Shown here: positions 21,040 through 30,649 of the stretch, piece by piece
Layout: every line of letters begins with the position of its first letter
Numbering within the stretch: the first letter of the stretch is position 1
Source of the DNA: Cryptomeria japonica
Taxonomy: Eukaryota; Streptophyta; Pinopsida; Cupressales; Cupressaceae
Reading direction: 5' to 3'
Assembly: GCF_030272615.1 (NCBI RefSeq)
Contig: NC_081414.1
Span: 813,972,569-814,036,568 of the forward strand
DNA length: 64,000 bases
Position numbers and translations under genes: made by a program
The notes under the pieces: model-generated
Databases searched by the model: none
What the model was told of the DNA's origin: nothing
What the model saw: the letters and a program-made list of their open reading frames with translations, nothing else

Positions 21040-21047
21040 TATATAAA
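21040..21047 (+). promoter_or_regulatory. TATA box in the solo LTR
   Basis: TATATAAA, preceded by GGCAAG and followed by CTACATTTTCCTC. It lies about 320 bp from the LTR start, which fits the U3/R border of a plus-strand LTR promoter. Confidence 0.5.
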
Positions 21048-21114
21048 CTACATTTTCCTCTTTCATTCGATAAGATGAAAGGAGACAGAAAACAAGACGA
21101 AAGCAAGATTCAAA

Positions 21115-21160
21115 CATTCAAGCATTCAAGCATTCAAGCATTCAAGCATTCAAGCATTCC
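21115..21160 (+). repeat. 8 bp microsatellite (CATTCAAG) in the solo LTR
   Basis: Six near-perfect copies of CATTCAAG. This lies about 70 bp downstream of the TATA box, within the expected transcribed R/U5 part. Confidence 0.85.
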
Positions 21161-21392
21161 TTCTAAGTCTCCATTCAAGGCTAAGTGTTGCATTCAAGAC
21201 AAGGATTCAACCATTGAAGAGGAGATCACTTACTACATGCTACATACAACATACAAAAATACAACAAACAACAACATCTATACCTTCGCACATAAGGATA
21301 CAAACATCCTTACAACAAGGTATTAGTACTTGTTTTACATTACAGACATTTACATTTACAGCATTTCTCATTTCTTGGTTAATTCCAAAACT

Positions 21393-21417
21393 GGGGTTTG
21401 ACCTAAAGGCAAACCCC
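21393..21417 (+). other. 8 bp stem hairpin in the solo LTR
   Basis: GGGGTTTG, a nine-base spacer ACCTAAAGG, then CAAACCCC: a perfect 8 bp stem. The same hairpin with a related spacer occurs in the TR LTRs (8558-8579, 15075-15096, 55670-55691) and in LTR X (34055-34076). See findings. Confidence 0.75.
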
Positions 21418-21948
21418 TAATCCCTAACCCCCCAATCATCTTCACTTTTTTGTGTGTAGGTTGCAGGTACGCGGCTGAAATTGAAGATCTGGAATCCTTG
21501 TGCAGAGACGAACAGATCCCCCTTCGTTTCGCGGATTTTTCGGAGGACCGTGGCGCCGGGCGCCATCATCTTGTCAACTTTTGCTCAAATTTGCAGGACA
21601 GGGCCGTATCGACATTTTACTGCTAATTCCAGGTCCGCAGCTTCATCCTATATCCCTAACTCAGTTTATAAGTGAATCTTTGTCACTTTCTATGCATTCC
21701 TAGCTTAGTCATTCTATGCACATTCTTTACAAAAGAGGGTAGCCTTGCTGTCTTAACCCTTGAAACGCATTTAGTATCCAATCTTGCATTGTGTGGGATT
21801 GGATCTTGTGGGTTTCAACCCCTCTTTTGAATGTAAAGTCTCCCTTAAGTGAAAACCATCAACCCTAGCGATCTCCCTTCTCTCTCCTTGGAGTTGAAAG
21901 AGGGGAGAGCAACTAGGGTTCGATTGCGATTTTCCGCTTTACAACACC

Positions 21949-22947
21949 ATTTACTACATCAGTTGGACGTTGGTAGGATATGAACTCAACTACACCCCCA
22001 TTGAAAGAGCATGTTTGGCATTAGTGTTCAGCACATAGAAACTATGACACTATATGCTAACTAATAAGACAAAATTAATTGCTAAAATTGATCCACTTAA
22101 ATATCTCTTGTCCAAAGCTGCTCTCACTAGCAGAACCGCCAAATGGGTCGTGCTCTTAAGCGAGTTTGACATTGAATATGTGGACAGAAAGGCAATCAAG
22201 GGACAAGTCATTGTAGATTAGTTGGCTGAAGCTCCACTTCCAAGCGACCATCCTCTTCTCACAGAATTACCAGATGAGTTCATTATGACTGTTACCACAT
22301 CCTCCACATGGAAATTGTATTTTGATGGCTCCTACACTCAAAATGGATCGGGGGTAGGAATATTATTGGTCACACCTCAAGGAGATGGCATCCCCAAATC
22401 ATACAAGATAGCCTTTGCATGTACCAATAACATAGTAGAATACGAAGCTCTCATCACAGGTTTACGCTTGGCTATCCACTGGAAAATAAAGGAATTACAA
22501 GTCTATGGCGATTCCCAACTCATCATAAAACAAGTCAATGATGAATACCAGAAAAAAGATGATAAACTCCTTCCCTACCATACCATGGTTGAAGATCTTA
22601 AGCAATATTTCACGGCAATCAAGTTTGACCAAATCCCACGAACAAACAATAGGGTTGTAGATGCAATGGCCACCATTGGCTCCCTCCTTCAAATTCTAGC
22701 ACACAGTCAAAAGTGTGAGTTCTTGGTCAAGAAATTGTTTATACCGGTATACGACCTACCAGAGTCTGAAATGGTGTGTGTTCTCGTTGGTCCTGAGTCC
22801 TCTTGGTACCAGAAACCTTCGCTTTCCTCAAAGACAACACCATTCCCCCACACCTCACCAAAACCCAACAACAAACCTTCATCCGCCGATGTGCCCATTA
22901 CACCATCCTTGCAGACACCTTGTTCAGATCCTAAGGTGTTTAGATAA
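21949..22947 (+). pseudogene. pol: Element B rest of first RNase H, and second (archaeal-type) RNase H
   Basis: From 21949 the first RNase H resumes (YELNYTPIERACLALVFS, a TAG near 22038, then AKIDPLKYLLSKAA and KWVVLLSEFDIEYV). After a stop near 22219 the frame opens at 22222. From residue of about 30 it carries a second RNase H: LYFDGSYTQNGSGVGILL with catalytic Asp at residue 35, NIVEYEALITGLRLA with Glu, and YGDSQLIIKQVN with Asp. NNRVVDAMATIGSLL follows. Two RNase H domains between RT and integrase are the hallmark of the Tat lineage. The enzyme degrades the RNA strand during cDNA synthesis. Confidence 0.88.
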
Positions 22948-24035
22948 ACAAGAAGCAGAATGGGCATTACGCGAAGTACACGAGGGTATCTATGGGACAC
23001 ACTCAAGTGGACTCACGTTGGCTAAAAAAATTTTGAGAATAGGATACTATTGGCTTAAAATGGAATAAGATGCATACAATTATGTGAAGAAATGCATCCC
23101 TTGCCAGCAGCATGGTGATAAGATTCATGCACCGTCACAAGAATTATAGCCATTCATTACACCATGGCCCTTCTCACAATGGGGGCTCAATCTCATTGGG
23201 AAAATCCACCCTTCATCTTCCAATGGACATAAATTCATTATCACCATGACTAAATACTTCACCAAGTGGGTAGAGACTATCCCTCTTACTTTCACCACCG
23301 GCAAGCAAATATCCAAATTCATCCTAAACTACCTAATCTGCTGATATGGCATCCCAAAAGTTATCACAGATAATGGTAAACAATTTAAGAACAGGGATGT
23401 CAAAGAACTCTACCAAAAATTCAACATCCAACACCGCTTCTCCACTCCATATTACCCCCAAGGCAATGGCCAAGTTGAGGCTTCTAATAAAACCCTAATA
23501 AAAATCCTCAAAAAGACAGTCAATGAAGCGGACCATGATTGGCACCTCCAAATCCATTTGCATTGTGGGCCTACCGCACCTCCATCCGCACCCCCACAAG
23601 TGCCACTCCTTATTCCCTAGAATTTGGTTTTGAAGCCATCCTTCCCCTTGAGATCGAGATCCCATCTCTAAGGGTATCGCTACAAAACATCCTACCAGAG
23701 GAAGAATACAGAATTGCCCGCTTACAAGAGCTAGAATTGTTAGATGAAAGGCACCTCAAGGCCTTGAATCATCTCCAAGTATATCAAAATCATCTACGCA
23801 TGAGTTATCATAAAAAAGTCAGAACCTGAGAATTCCAAGTTGGTGATCTTGTCCTCATGGAGAATCAGAAAAATCTATAAGAAAGAGAAAAGAAAGGCAA
23901 GTTCAAGCCTAATTGGCTTGGACCATATGTAATCACAATGAAATATGGATCAGGAGCTTATTAGTTGGCTACTCCTAAAGGAGATCCTTTGGATGATCCA
24001 ATGAATATCATGCACCTCAAAAGATTTTATGCTTA
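22948..24035 (+). pseudogene. pol: Element B integrase
   Basis: The zinc-binding start is VHEGIYGTHSSGLTLAKK, with CIPCQQHG later, giving a recognisable HHCC. The core reads WGLNLIGKIHPS, where the first catalytic Asp is Asn, then VITDNGKQFKNRDV with the second Asp, and STPYYPQGNGQVEASNK with the Glu. After a frameshift near 23539 the C-terminal part continues (LWAYRTSIRTPTSATPYSLE, then VGDLVLMENQ and KPNWLGPYV). Stops at about 23067, 23148, 23341, 23828, 23878 and 23963 also break it. The D-to-N change alone would abolish strand transfer. Confidence 0.87.
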
Positions 24036-25932
24036 GTTCTTAGAAAGTCTTAAATGGTCAAAAAAAAAAAAATCAAGAAATTTTTTTTTAAAAAATCAAA
24101 AAAAGAAAGAAAAACAATTCGTCCATTAGTGAAAACCACTTGGTGGCGCTATGGACAAGTACCTTGGTGAAAACCTTTGTGTAGATGCCAAGGTAAATAA
24201 TTGGATCCATTGTCTATCATGTCGATACTACAAATCATCTGCCATCCAGCCCATCCATGTGCAACATTCCTTCTTTTCTGCCTCCCAATAAAACATGTGT
24301 ATGATGATGAGTCTTCACCCGAGTCATGAACAAGGAATGTCCCATTGAAACTGAGATTTTATGCCTCTATGTGTAAGCTTCAAGAAGTCTTAAGAAACAA
24401 TCCCAAGTCCATCCTAGTTCTACTCTTGGCAAGAGGTATCATGTGGTCACAAGGAAGAGACTTGTTAGATTTTGTTAGATCTTTTCATATAGGCTTGCAT
24501 CTTTTTCCCTACAACTGCCTGGGTTCTTCCATATCCAGGTACGTTATGATATGTGCATACTGGGGTATATTTCATAGTATGGCATGTTTTGGATCCTTCT
24601 TGTATAAATCGATGACCTAGTACTAGTGTTTATCAACACTTACCTTCTCGTGTACAAGAGGTATTGGTGTGTTTGAGGGTTTCCTTGCACAAACCCACAA
24701 TTTTGTATTAGTGTTTCTTAACACTTGCATTGTTGTGTGCAAGAAATTCCCATTTGTCTACAGAGTCAGTCCACACCCTGGGTCTCTCATGGCATCCTGA
24801 TTACTATAATCAGTGGTGCAAGTCATTCAGGGCAACATCAAACTAGGTTGGCTCTCCACATTTGTTGTGCACAAAATCTCACCATCATTCCATCAAATCC
24901 TAAACTCAATAATCCCATGGAGTTCTCAATTGCCCCCATTTTCCTCCGCAGTCTCACATCTCTTATTCTTCTTTCCAAATACCTCACGACTACTTCATAT
25001 ATCTTCCTCATTTATCCCTTCCACCCTAATTTTTCTTCCTCTATTTTTTTTTCCCTCACATAATCAATTTTGATTCTGATTCATGTCTTATACAGGATGT
25101 ATCCTTCCTGAAACTAGACACTCTGATCATGTCTTATACAAGATGAATCCTTCCTGAAACCAGATGTTGTGATCTGATCGTGTCTTATACAAGATGAATC
25201 CTTCCTGAAACTAGACATTGTGATTAGTCATGTATTATACAGGATGTATCCTTCTTGAAACCAGACACTCTGATCATGTCTTATACAGGATGAATCCTTC
25301 CTAAAACCATACGTTGTGATCAATCATGTCTTATACAAGATGAATCCTTCCTGAAACTAGATGTTGTGATCTGATCATGTCTTATACAGGATGAATCCTT
25401 CTTGAAACTATACGTTATGATCAATCATGTCTTATATAGGATGAATCCTTCCTGAAACCAGATGTTGTGATCTGATCGTGTCTTATACAGGATTAATCCT
25501 TCCTGAAACTAGACATTGTGATCAGTCATGTCTTATACAGGATGTATCCTTCCTGAAACTAGACACTCCGATCATGTCTTATACAGGATGAATCCTTCCT
25601 GAAACCAGATATTGTGATCAATCATGTCTTATACAGGATGAATCCTTCCTGAAACCAGACACTTTGATCATCTTTGTCTTATACAAGATGAATTCTTCTT
25701 GAAACCAGATTGAATCTAGATCTTATCAATCAAATCAAACCAAATCTATCAGGATATCAATTTTGCAAAACTCCAAAGATCAAATACCTCAATTGATCTC
25801 CCGAGGGGACATCACCATACCGTAATCTATAAATCAAGAGCTAGGGCATCCTATCAAACCAATATCAGCATCAAAACAAGATTATTCTTTGAATAAATGT
25901 GTCATCACACCTCGCTTCAAAGAGGGGCAAAA
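24036..25932 (+). other. 3' noncoding region of element B, ending in a polypurine tract
   Basis: From the integrase stop to the LTR there is no coding frame I can support. Just after pol lies an A-rich stretch (24059-24120). The middle is anonymous. From 25081 a tandem array occupies 630 bp. The region ends with TTCAAAGAGGGGCAAAA (about 25914-25932), a plausible polypurine tract for plus-strand priming directly before the LTR. Confidence 0.65.
25081..25710 (+). repeat. 46-52 bp tandem repeat array in element B 3' region
   Basis: Thirteen units of a sequence built around CATGTCTTATACAGGATGAA, then TCCTTCCTGAAACCAGA and a variable tail ending TGATC. Tails alternate (ACACTCTGAT, TGTTGTGATCTGAT, CATTGTGATCAGT), giving unit lengths of about 46, 50 and 51 bp and a partly higher-order order. 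Each unit contains a short inverted repeat CAGGA...TCCTG around an 8-base spacer. Confidence 0.92.
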
Positions 25933-26950
25933 CGCAGACACTTAAAAATAATTATTTTAATTATTTTTAATTCCTCACATAATTAATTAATTAATTATGT
26001 TAATTCAAATTCCTCTCAATATTAATTAAATATAATTAATATTGTCACTATAGCATATGATTGATTTATTTAATAAATCAATCCCTTTCTTTATTCTTCT
26101 AAAAAAAATCAAATCCTCACAAATCTTCCTCTTAGCTAATTAATTTCAATTAATTAGTTAACCTACATGATTCTTACAAATCATCTTTTTAATTCATTCT
26201 TCTAGAAACTCCCTAAACTCGCTTAACATTATTCTTCTAATTTTTTATTCCCTCCACTCATTCTCTCTCTTAGTCAAATTCTCCTACAAATATTAATCCC
26301 ACCTAACATTTCCTCTAATCCCCCTCCTAATGAGTCGTTAATGGTTAATCATCACGATTAGCCACAAAGTCAACTCTTTGTCCTTTTCATCTAGCCACTA
26401 GCTTAAAATGCTCTTTTCCTAGGTGAATGTAAGATTTTTGAAATCACACATTCCTCTAGGCATCCCCTCTCCCAAGGAATTTTTAATTCTTTTTTATTCC
26501 TCCAATCCCCATGATATCCTTTTTTGGAGAATTTTTAATTCCTCCAATGCATCTTGTGGAGTGTGGAGATACGAAATGCCTTTAAGACATATTTCTTGGT
26601 CTCCACACCCTCTCTTGGACCTTGTGTGAGCTCACAAGTAAATCTTAGCCCTTCATCTTGAATTCATCCTAGCCATCTATTTTCCTCTCCTCTTCCTATA
26701 AAATAGGGCTCCATCCCTTCATTCAAAACATCTTGAAATCCAGTAAGTTTATGCTGCCCTTTTGAGCCCAGGAAATCATCTTGGCAACTTGATCATCTCA
26801 TCCTTATCATTTTTCAAATCCATTCCATTTATGCACAACATTGGAGAGCCATCTACATCCAGCAATCAAAGGAGCACATCAAGTGGAGCATTATCAAGGG
26901 GCGCCTTCACTTCGTCAAGCTCAATCCGAAGGAGAAGGTAAAATAGCAAG
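25933..26950 (+). repeat. 3' LTR of element B (right end unresolved)
   Basis: Starts CGCAGACACTTAAAAATAA directly after the polypurine tract. Compared with TGTAGACATATAAAAATG at the start of the D LTR, the terminal TG appears mutated to CG. AT-rich TTAATTAATT tracts, then CCTCC/CTCTCT-rich sequence and a TATA box (26696) follow in the same order as in the D LTR. I cannot fix the right boundary; coordinates beyond about 26900 are a guess. Confidence 0.65.
26696..26706 (+). promoter_or_regulatory. TATA box in 3' LTR of element B
   Basis: CTATAAAATAG followed by GGCTCC. This parallels CTATAAATAGAGCTC in the D LTR and CTATAAATAGAGCCC in the A LTR. Confidence 0.5.
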
Positions 26951-27096
26951 GTGAAATGGTCTTTTAATGATATTTTAGCATTCTGCATATTTATTTTGTT
27001 ATGTTTTGATCATTTGACCTTCAAATCTATTTTCCCCTCTTCAGCTAGTTCCAAAGTATCTAATTCTCCCCACTTGGTCTACTTACCTAGGTTTAC

Positions 27097-29804
27097 CTAT
27101 GATATTTGGTATTTGGGAGAAGCTTTTCCTTCGGCCCGTGATGGAACCGTCACATCTGCAATCATTTCACTAAAACTAGTTTTTGACAGATGGTGAACCG
27201 TCTTTAACTTCTTAATCTTTTGTGGTTCCTCAGTGATTGCTTGTTGTAAAGTAACCTTGGGAAGCTCTACTTTTCTCTTTTTCTTTCCAAAGGTAAACTC
27301 TGACCATTCTGGTATATCTTCAGTTTCGTCACCTTGATGTGACACGATCTCAACAGTTATAACATGCACCTCTGCCTACTCCTCTATCTGCTCCTTTGCT
27401 TCAGCTTCCATTTGGCCAAGATGTTGGAATGATGAAACTTGGTGGGCTAAGTTAACCTGGAGAGCTACTTGGAGAGATTGTTGTTTATGTAACTCTCCTA
27501 GCTTACCACTGACCTCCTGATTGAATGCCATTTCTTCTTCACCTAGCTCCATCTTTGTCTGCCTAACTTCTATATCCTTAAGCAAATCCTCTTGGTCTTG
27601 AGGAGTTAGAATCAATCTTTCATTCAGGATATCTTCTGCTTCACCTCCTTCTTGCTCACTACCTAGAGGCTGTTGTTGGTCAAGGTCCTCTTCCTCTTGG
27701 TTAGAGTCAAACTTGACATTTCTAATACTCACTTTCTTGGTAGTGGGTGTAAAACCTTGCACTCTGGGCTACCCTGTAGGTACATTAACAAATGGTGGTG
27801 CGGAAGGAGCGGTGCTTGAAGACTTGTTGTATCTATGGAGGGTGGCTGAGTAGGTACCTCCTTGGTGGCTTCTAGGTTCTCTTCTTGTTCTTGAGTACCT
27901 TCTTCTTCCATGTGGCCTATAGCAGTCCTTGGTGGGAGAACTCTGGCAAGTGGAACTACGCCTAGCCCATCGGTCACTCCTAGGTTTGCAGCCTTCTTTA
28001 GTAATTCAGTCTCCTTCATCTTTTCTTGGAGTTTCTTCAACAAGTCCTCAGTGCTTTCTTGAGGCTTGTCTTCCTCACCTGGGTCAGTGGAGGTATTTTG
28101 TCTTGAAGCTGACCTTGTTTTTTGAGCATACTCTTTATGACCTCTTGACTGTGGTGCCCCTAAGGTGGATTCCTTTTGATTTGTCTTTGATGCACTGGGT
28201 CTGACCCTCTGGCTTAACCATTGCTTAGTCCTATTGATGACTACTTGGTAGACCTTCTCTATGTCTGTATCTTCACTTGCGGACCATTTCACTGGGGAGA
28301 GGGGCCTCTTGTCTATCCCTAATTCTTTATAAATTGGATCAAGTAACTCTCCATCATCTCTCAGGTCCTTAGGGAGGTTAGTCTTGATGCCAAAGTCTCT
28401 GACCTGTAGTACGAACAACCTGTTATAACTCTTCTCCCTGACTTCAAAGCTATCCTGCAAATTGGCCCAAAAGTCTTCCAAGCTGGGCCTATGCCCCTCA
28501 TATGCCTTAGGTATAGCTTACTTAAGTTTCCCGTAGGGATCATAAAATTCCCTAGTAGGATTATATTCTTTCAGGTTCAAATTCTGAAGCTCTTGCTCGG
28601 CCAATTTTGCCACTTGTATTTTAGAGCAGGTGAAGTACCCAATGGACACCAAGAAATCAATTCCTGTCTTATGTTTTCATGACAAGAGTGATTGGAGGCC
28701 TACAAGTTGTCTTACATATTCCAACAGGATCACCCTATCGTTTCAATAATGAGGCAGCAACATTGGATTCCCTGTGAATCCGCTAACTCTGATGTAAGTG
28801 GAATGTGGGTTTTGGATGAACCAACATGCCCACTCCTGGATGATAGCCATAGCCTCAGGGCTAATCTGGTATCCTGCATCTCTAGTTAGCTTAATGATTA
28901 TAAGGAAGACAAAAGCATCATTAACCCTCTTAAAGTGTGTCTTTGCATTTGTTAGAGTGAGCTAGGAATAATATTCCCATATCTTCTTTTGTCCTTCTTT
29001 CTCTCCTAATTGTCTGTCCACTTGTAGGCCTAGGAATTTTCCAGCTCTGGTAGCTACCCAGATGACATATGATGTGAAGAAGAATTTATGTGTTTGCTGC
29101 ACTTCTTTCATTTGCCTACAGATATTGTCAGAGAGGATCTGTGGCTAGTCAAAGTATTGTTTCCCTATCAGAATGGTGGTCATAAACTAGAACATCTAGG
29201 GATGGAAATGCTTGCAGTCAGGCTTGTTGAAGGCCCTGCTGAGCATGATAATCATGTCCCTCTGAGGCTCTTTGAAATCTTCCCTTAGGATCTATGTAGC
29301 CTTGAGCCCTGTTTTCCTCTCCTCTTCCAACTAGTTGGTATTCATGTGTCTTTTGCTAGCTGCCACCTTCTCATTCCATGTTTTCAAAGCCTCTTCTTCT
29401 GTTAAAAAGAATGCCTCTTCCCTAGTTGGGATTTCAAAGATGAAGCCTAACATATCTAGTGACAAGTCAATAATAGTCTTTCCCTATGCATTCATACACT
29501 TTCTTGTCTCTAGATTGTAGAATGGAGCGATGGTCATTATAAACTTAGGTGCTTGAAGGGATTACGGGAACACAGTAGCTTCCATAAGACCTGACCTCTT
29601 TATTCTTCAATGGAGAGCATCTAGGTTTGGTTTATCCATTTGGGTTGCAATATCCCTAATCTCTATGTGTCCCACCTCGGTGTCTGTGACCCATCTAATT
29701 TGATGATCCAGCTTCAAAACATGAACCTGTCCTTGATATTGGTACTTCATAGTGGCTGGAAGTCTATCAATTTCTTTGCCCCTCTTGTTGGCAGATGTGC
29801 CCAT
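27097..29804 (-). pseudogene. H: decayed minus-strand reading frame, family unknown
   Basis: One phase-consistent reading can be followed from MGTSANKRGKEIDRLPATMK at 29804 leftwards for about 900 codons with many stops. The best preserved parts are 28481-27729 (FWANLQDSFEVREKSYNRLF; later a Ser/Glu-rich stretch and LLKKLQEKMKETELLKKA, a likely coiled coil), 27762-27376 (Gln/Glu-rich) and 27369-27097 (FGKKKRKVELPKVTLQQ, a basic patch). I recognise no RT, protease, integrase or transposase. It could be the sole ORF of a non-autonomous LTR element or a decayed gene. A TATA-like promoter and GC-rich leader lie upstream. Confidence 0.5.
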
Positions 29805-29878
29805 CTAATCACTGGAACCTACAAGAAAAACACAAGTCTTAGTCCTCAATGCTAAACATAAATCTTAATCTAGTTCGG

Positions 29879-30094
29879 GACTTCGGGGTCACGGGGTCTC
29901 AGGGTGGGATGACAATGAAACCCAGAACTCCGACGACCCGGGGTTCCATGGTGGAAATGGAAGAGAAACTCAAAACTTTGGGGACCTGGGGTTCTGAGGT
30001 GAAAAGGCTATGAAAACTCAGAACTCCGGGGACCCAGGGTTCCGAGGTGAAATGGAAGAGAAACTTGGAACTCCGGGGACCCGGGGTTCCGAGG
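29879..30094. repeat. GC-rich tandem repeat in leader of H
   Basis: About four units of roughly 50-60 bp centred on ACTCCGGGGACCCGGGGTTC and CGAGGTGA, separated by GGAAGAGAAAC-type spacers. A related block with CTCCGGAGTTCCGAGGTC lies at 30361-30515 on the other side of the putative TATA box. The GC content contrasts strongly with the surroundings. Confidence 0.75.
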
Positions 30095-30190
30095 TGACAC
30101 TAGGGCATGCCCAACCACAAACACGAAAGGAAAACAAAAAAAATACAAAACAAAAAGACAACTAAACAAGAAAAACATGCAAGGAGGGAA

Positions 30191-30211
30191 GATTCACCAA
30201 CTTGGTGAATC
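30191..30211. repeat. Near-perfect palindrome in leader of H
   Basis: Ten-base arms GATTCACCAA and TTGGTGAATC around a single C. A GAGAGAGAGAGAG run follows 20 bp later (about 30230-30244). Confidence 0.7.
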
Positions 30212-30327
30212 AAAAAACCAACAAACATCGAGAGAGAGAGAGAGCTTCAGAAGATCGGAGGTTCGCGACTTGGAGCTAAGGAGGAGAAGGTCGATTGCAC
30301 AAATGAACTTATAAGTTCATTAACTCG

Positions 30328-30335
30328 TATATATA
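30328..30335 (-). promoter_or_regulatory. Putative TATA box upstream of H
   Basis: TATATATA, with the minus strand reading GGAGGCTATATATACGAG. It lies about 520 bp upstream of the H start codon, between two blocks of GC-rich repeats. Confidence 0.45.
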
Positions 30336-30360
30336 GCCTCCCGAAAACCCATCCATACAA

Positions 30361-30515
30361 AAACCATAAACATGACCCCGGAAGTCCAGGGTCCTGGGGT
30401 CCCGAGGCCAAAAGAAAGGAAAAGCAAAACAACCTCAGGACTCTGGGACTCCGGAGTTCCGAGGTCAAAATGACAAAGAAGACCTCGGGACTCCGGAACT
30501 CCAGAGTTAAGAGGT
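30361..30515. repeat. Second GC-rich repeat block upstream of H
   Basis: Three or so diverged units with GGGTCCTGGGGTCCCGAGG, GGGACTCCGGAGTTCCGAGG and GGGACTCCGGAACTCCAGAG. It contains short palindromes such as CTCCGGAG. It lies upstream of the putative TATA box in H orientation. Confidence 0.65.
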
Positions 30516-30649
30516 AAAACAAAAAAGAAAGAAAAACAAAACAAGAAAAAAGAGGGGGGGGGGCACATTTTGACTCAAGGAGACCAAATGGGGAAACAGA
30601 TATGCTAGGCATAACAAGACCCTGGTACCCCAACCGGTAAACTAGAATG

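Larger units (their letters stand above)
20717..21943 (+). mobile_element. Solo LTR inserted in element B RNase H, flanked by ACACC duplications
   Basis: A 1227 bp sequence beginning TGTAGCGTCCTAAAATTG and ending GATTTTCCGCTTTACA. It is flanked by exact 5 bp direct repeats ACACC (20712-20716 and 21944-21948). There is no internal region, so it is the product of LTR-LTR recombination. Insert plus duplication (1232 bp) accounts for the phase change between the two halves of the host RNase H. Its start resembles the element-strand start of the TR LTRs (TGTAGCGTCATAAATTG), and it shares their GC-rich GGACC/GCGCC block and hairpin, so it is a relative of the TR family in the opposite orientation. 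Confidence 0.93.
7075..26950 (+). mobile_element. Element B: Tat-like Ty3/gypsy host element, interrupted by A, TR1 and a solo LTR
   Basis: On the plus strand, B runs through leader repeats (7075-7406), gag (7413-7907 and 16103-17799), protease and G-patch (17875-19161), RT (19271-20452), first RNase H (20522-20716 and from 21949), second RNase H (22222-22947), integrase (to about 24035), a 1.9 kb 3' noncoding region and a 3' LTR starting near 25933. The 5' LTR and priming site must lie left of the window, beyond A. Coding phase carries across TR1 (frame retained) and across the solo LTR (shift explained exactly by insert plus 5 bp duplication). The right LTR end is not resolved; 26950 is approximate. 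Confidence 0.85.

Noticed and set aside
21075-21326. Open frame with repeated FKHSSI motif
   Set aside because: It is a translation of the 8 bp CATTCAAG microsatellite inside the solo LTR.
24345-25073. Several 80-110 codon frames downstream of B integrase
   Set aside because: No conserved motif and inconsistent phases; the region is element 3' noncoding sequence.
25081-25710. Possible CRISPR array
   Set aside because: Whole units are repeated, including the intervening parts; this is a tandem repeat in a retrotransposon 3' region.
30247-30633. 128-codon hydrophobic minus-strand frame
   Set aside because: It reads through GC-rich repeats and a homopolymer next to the putative promoter of H; no start context or domain.
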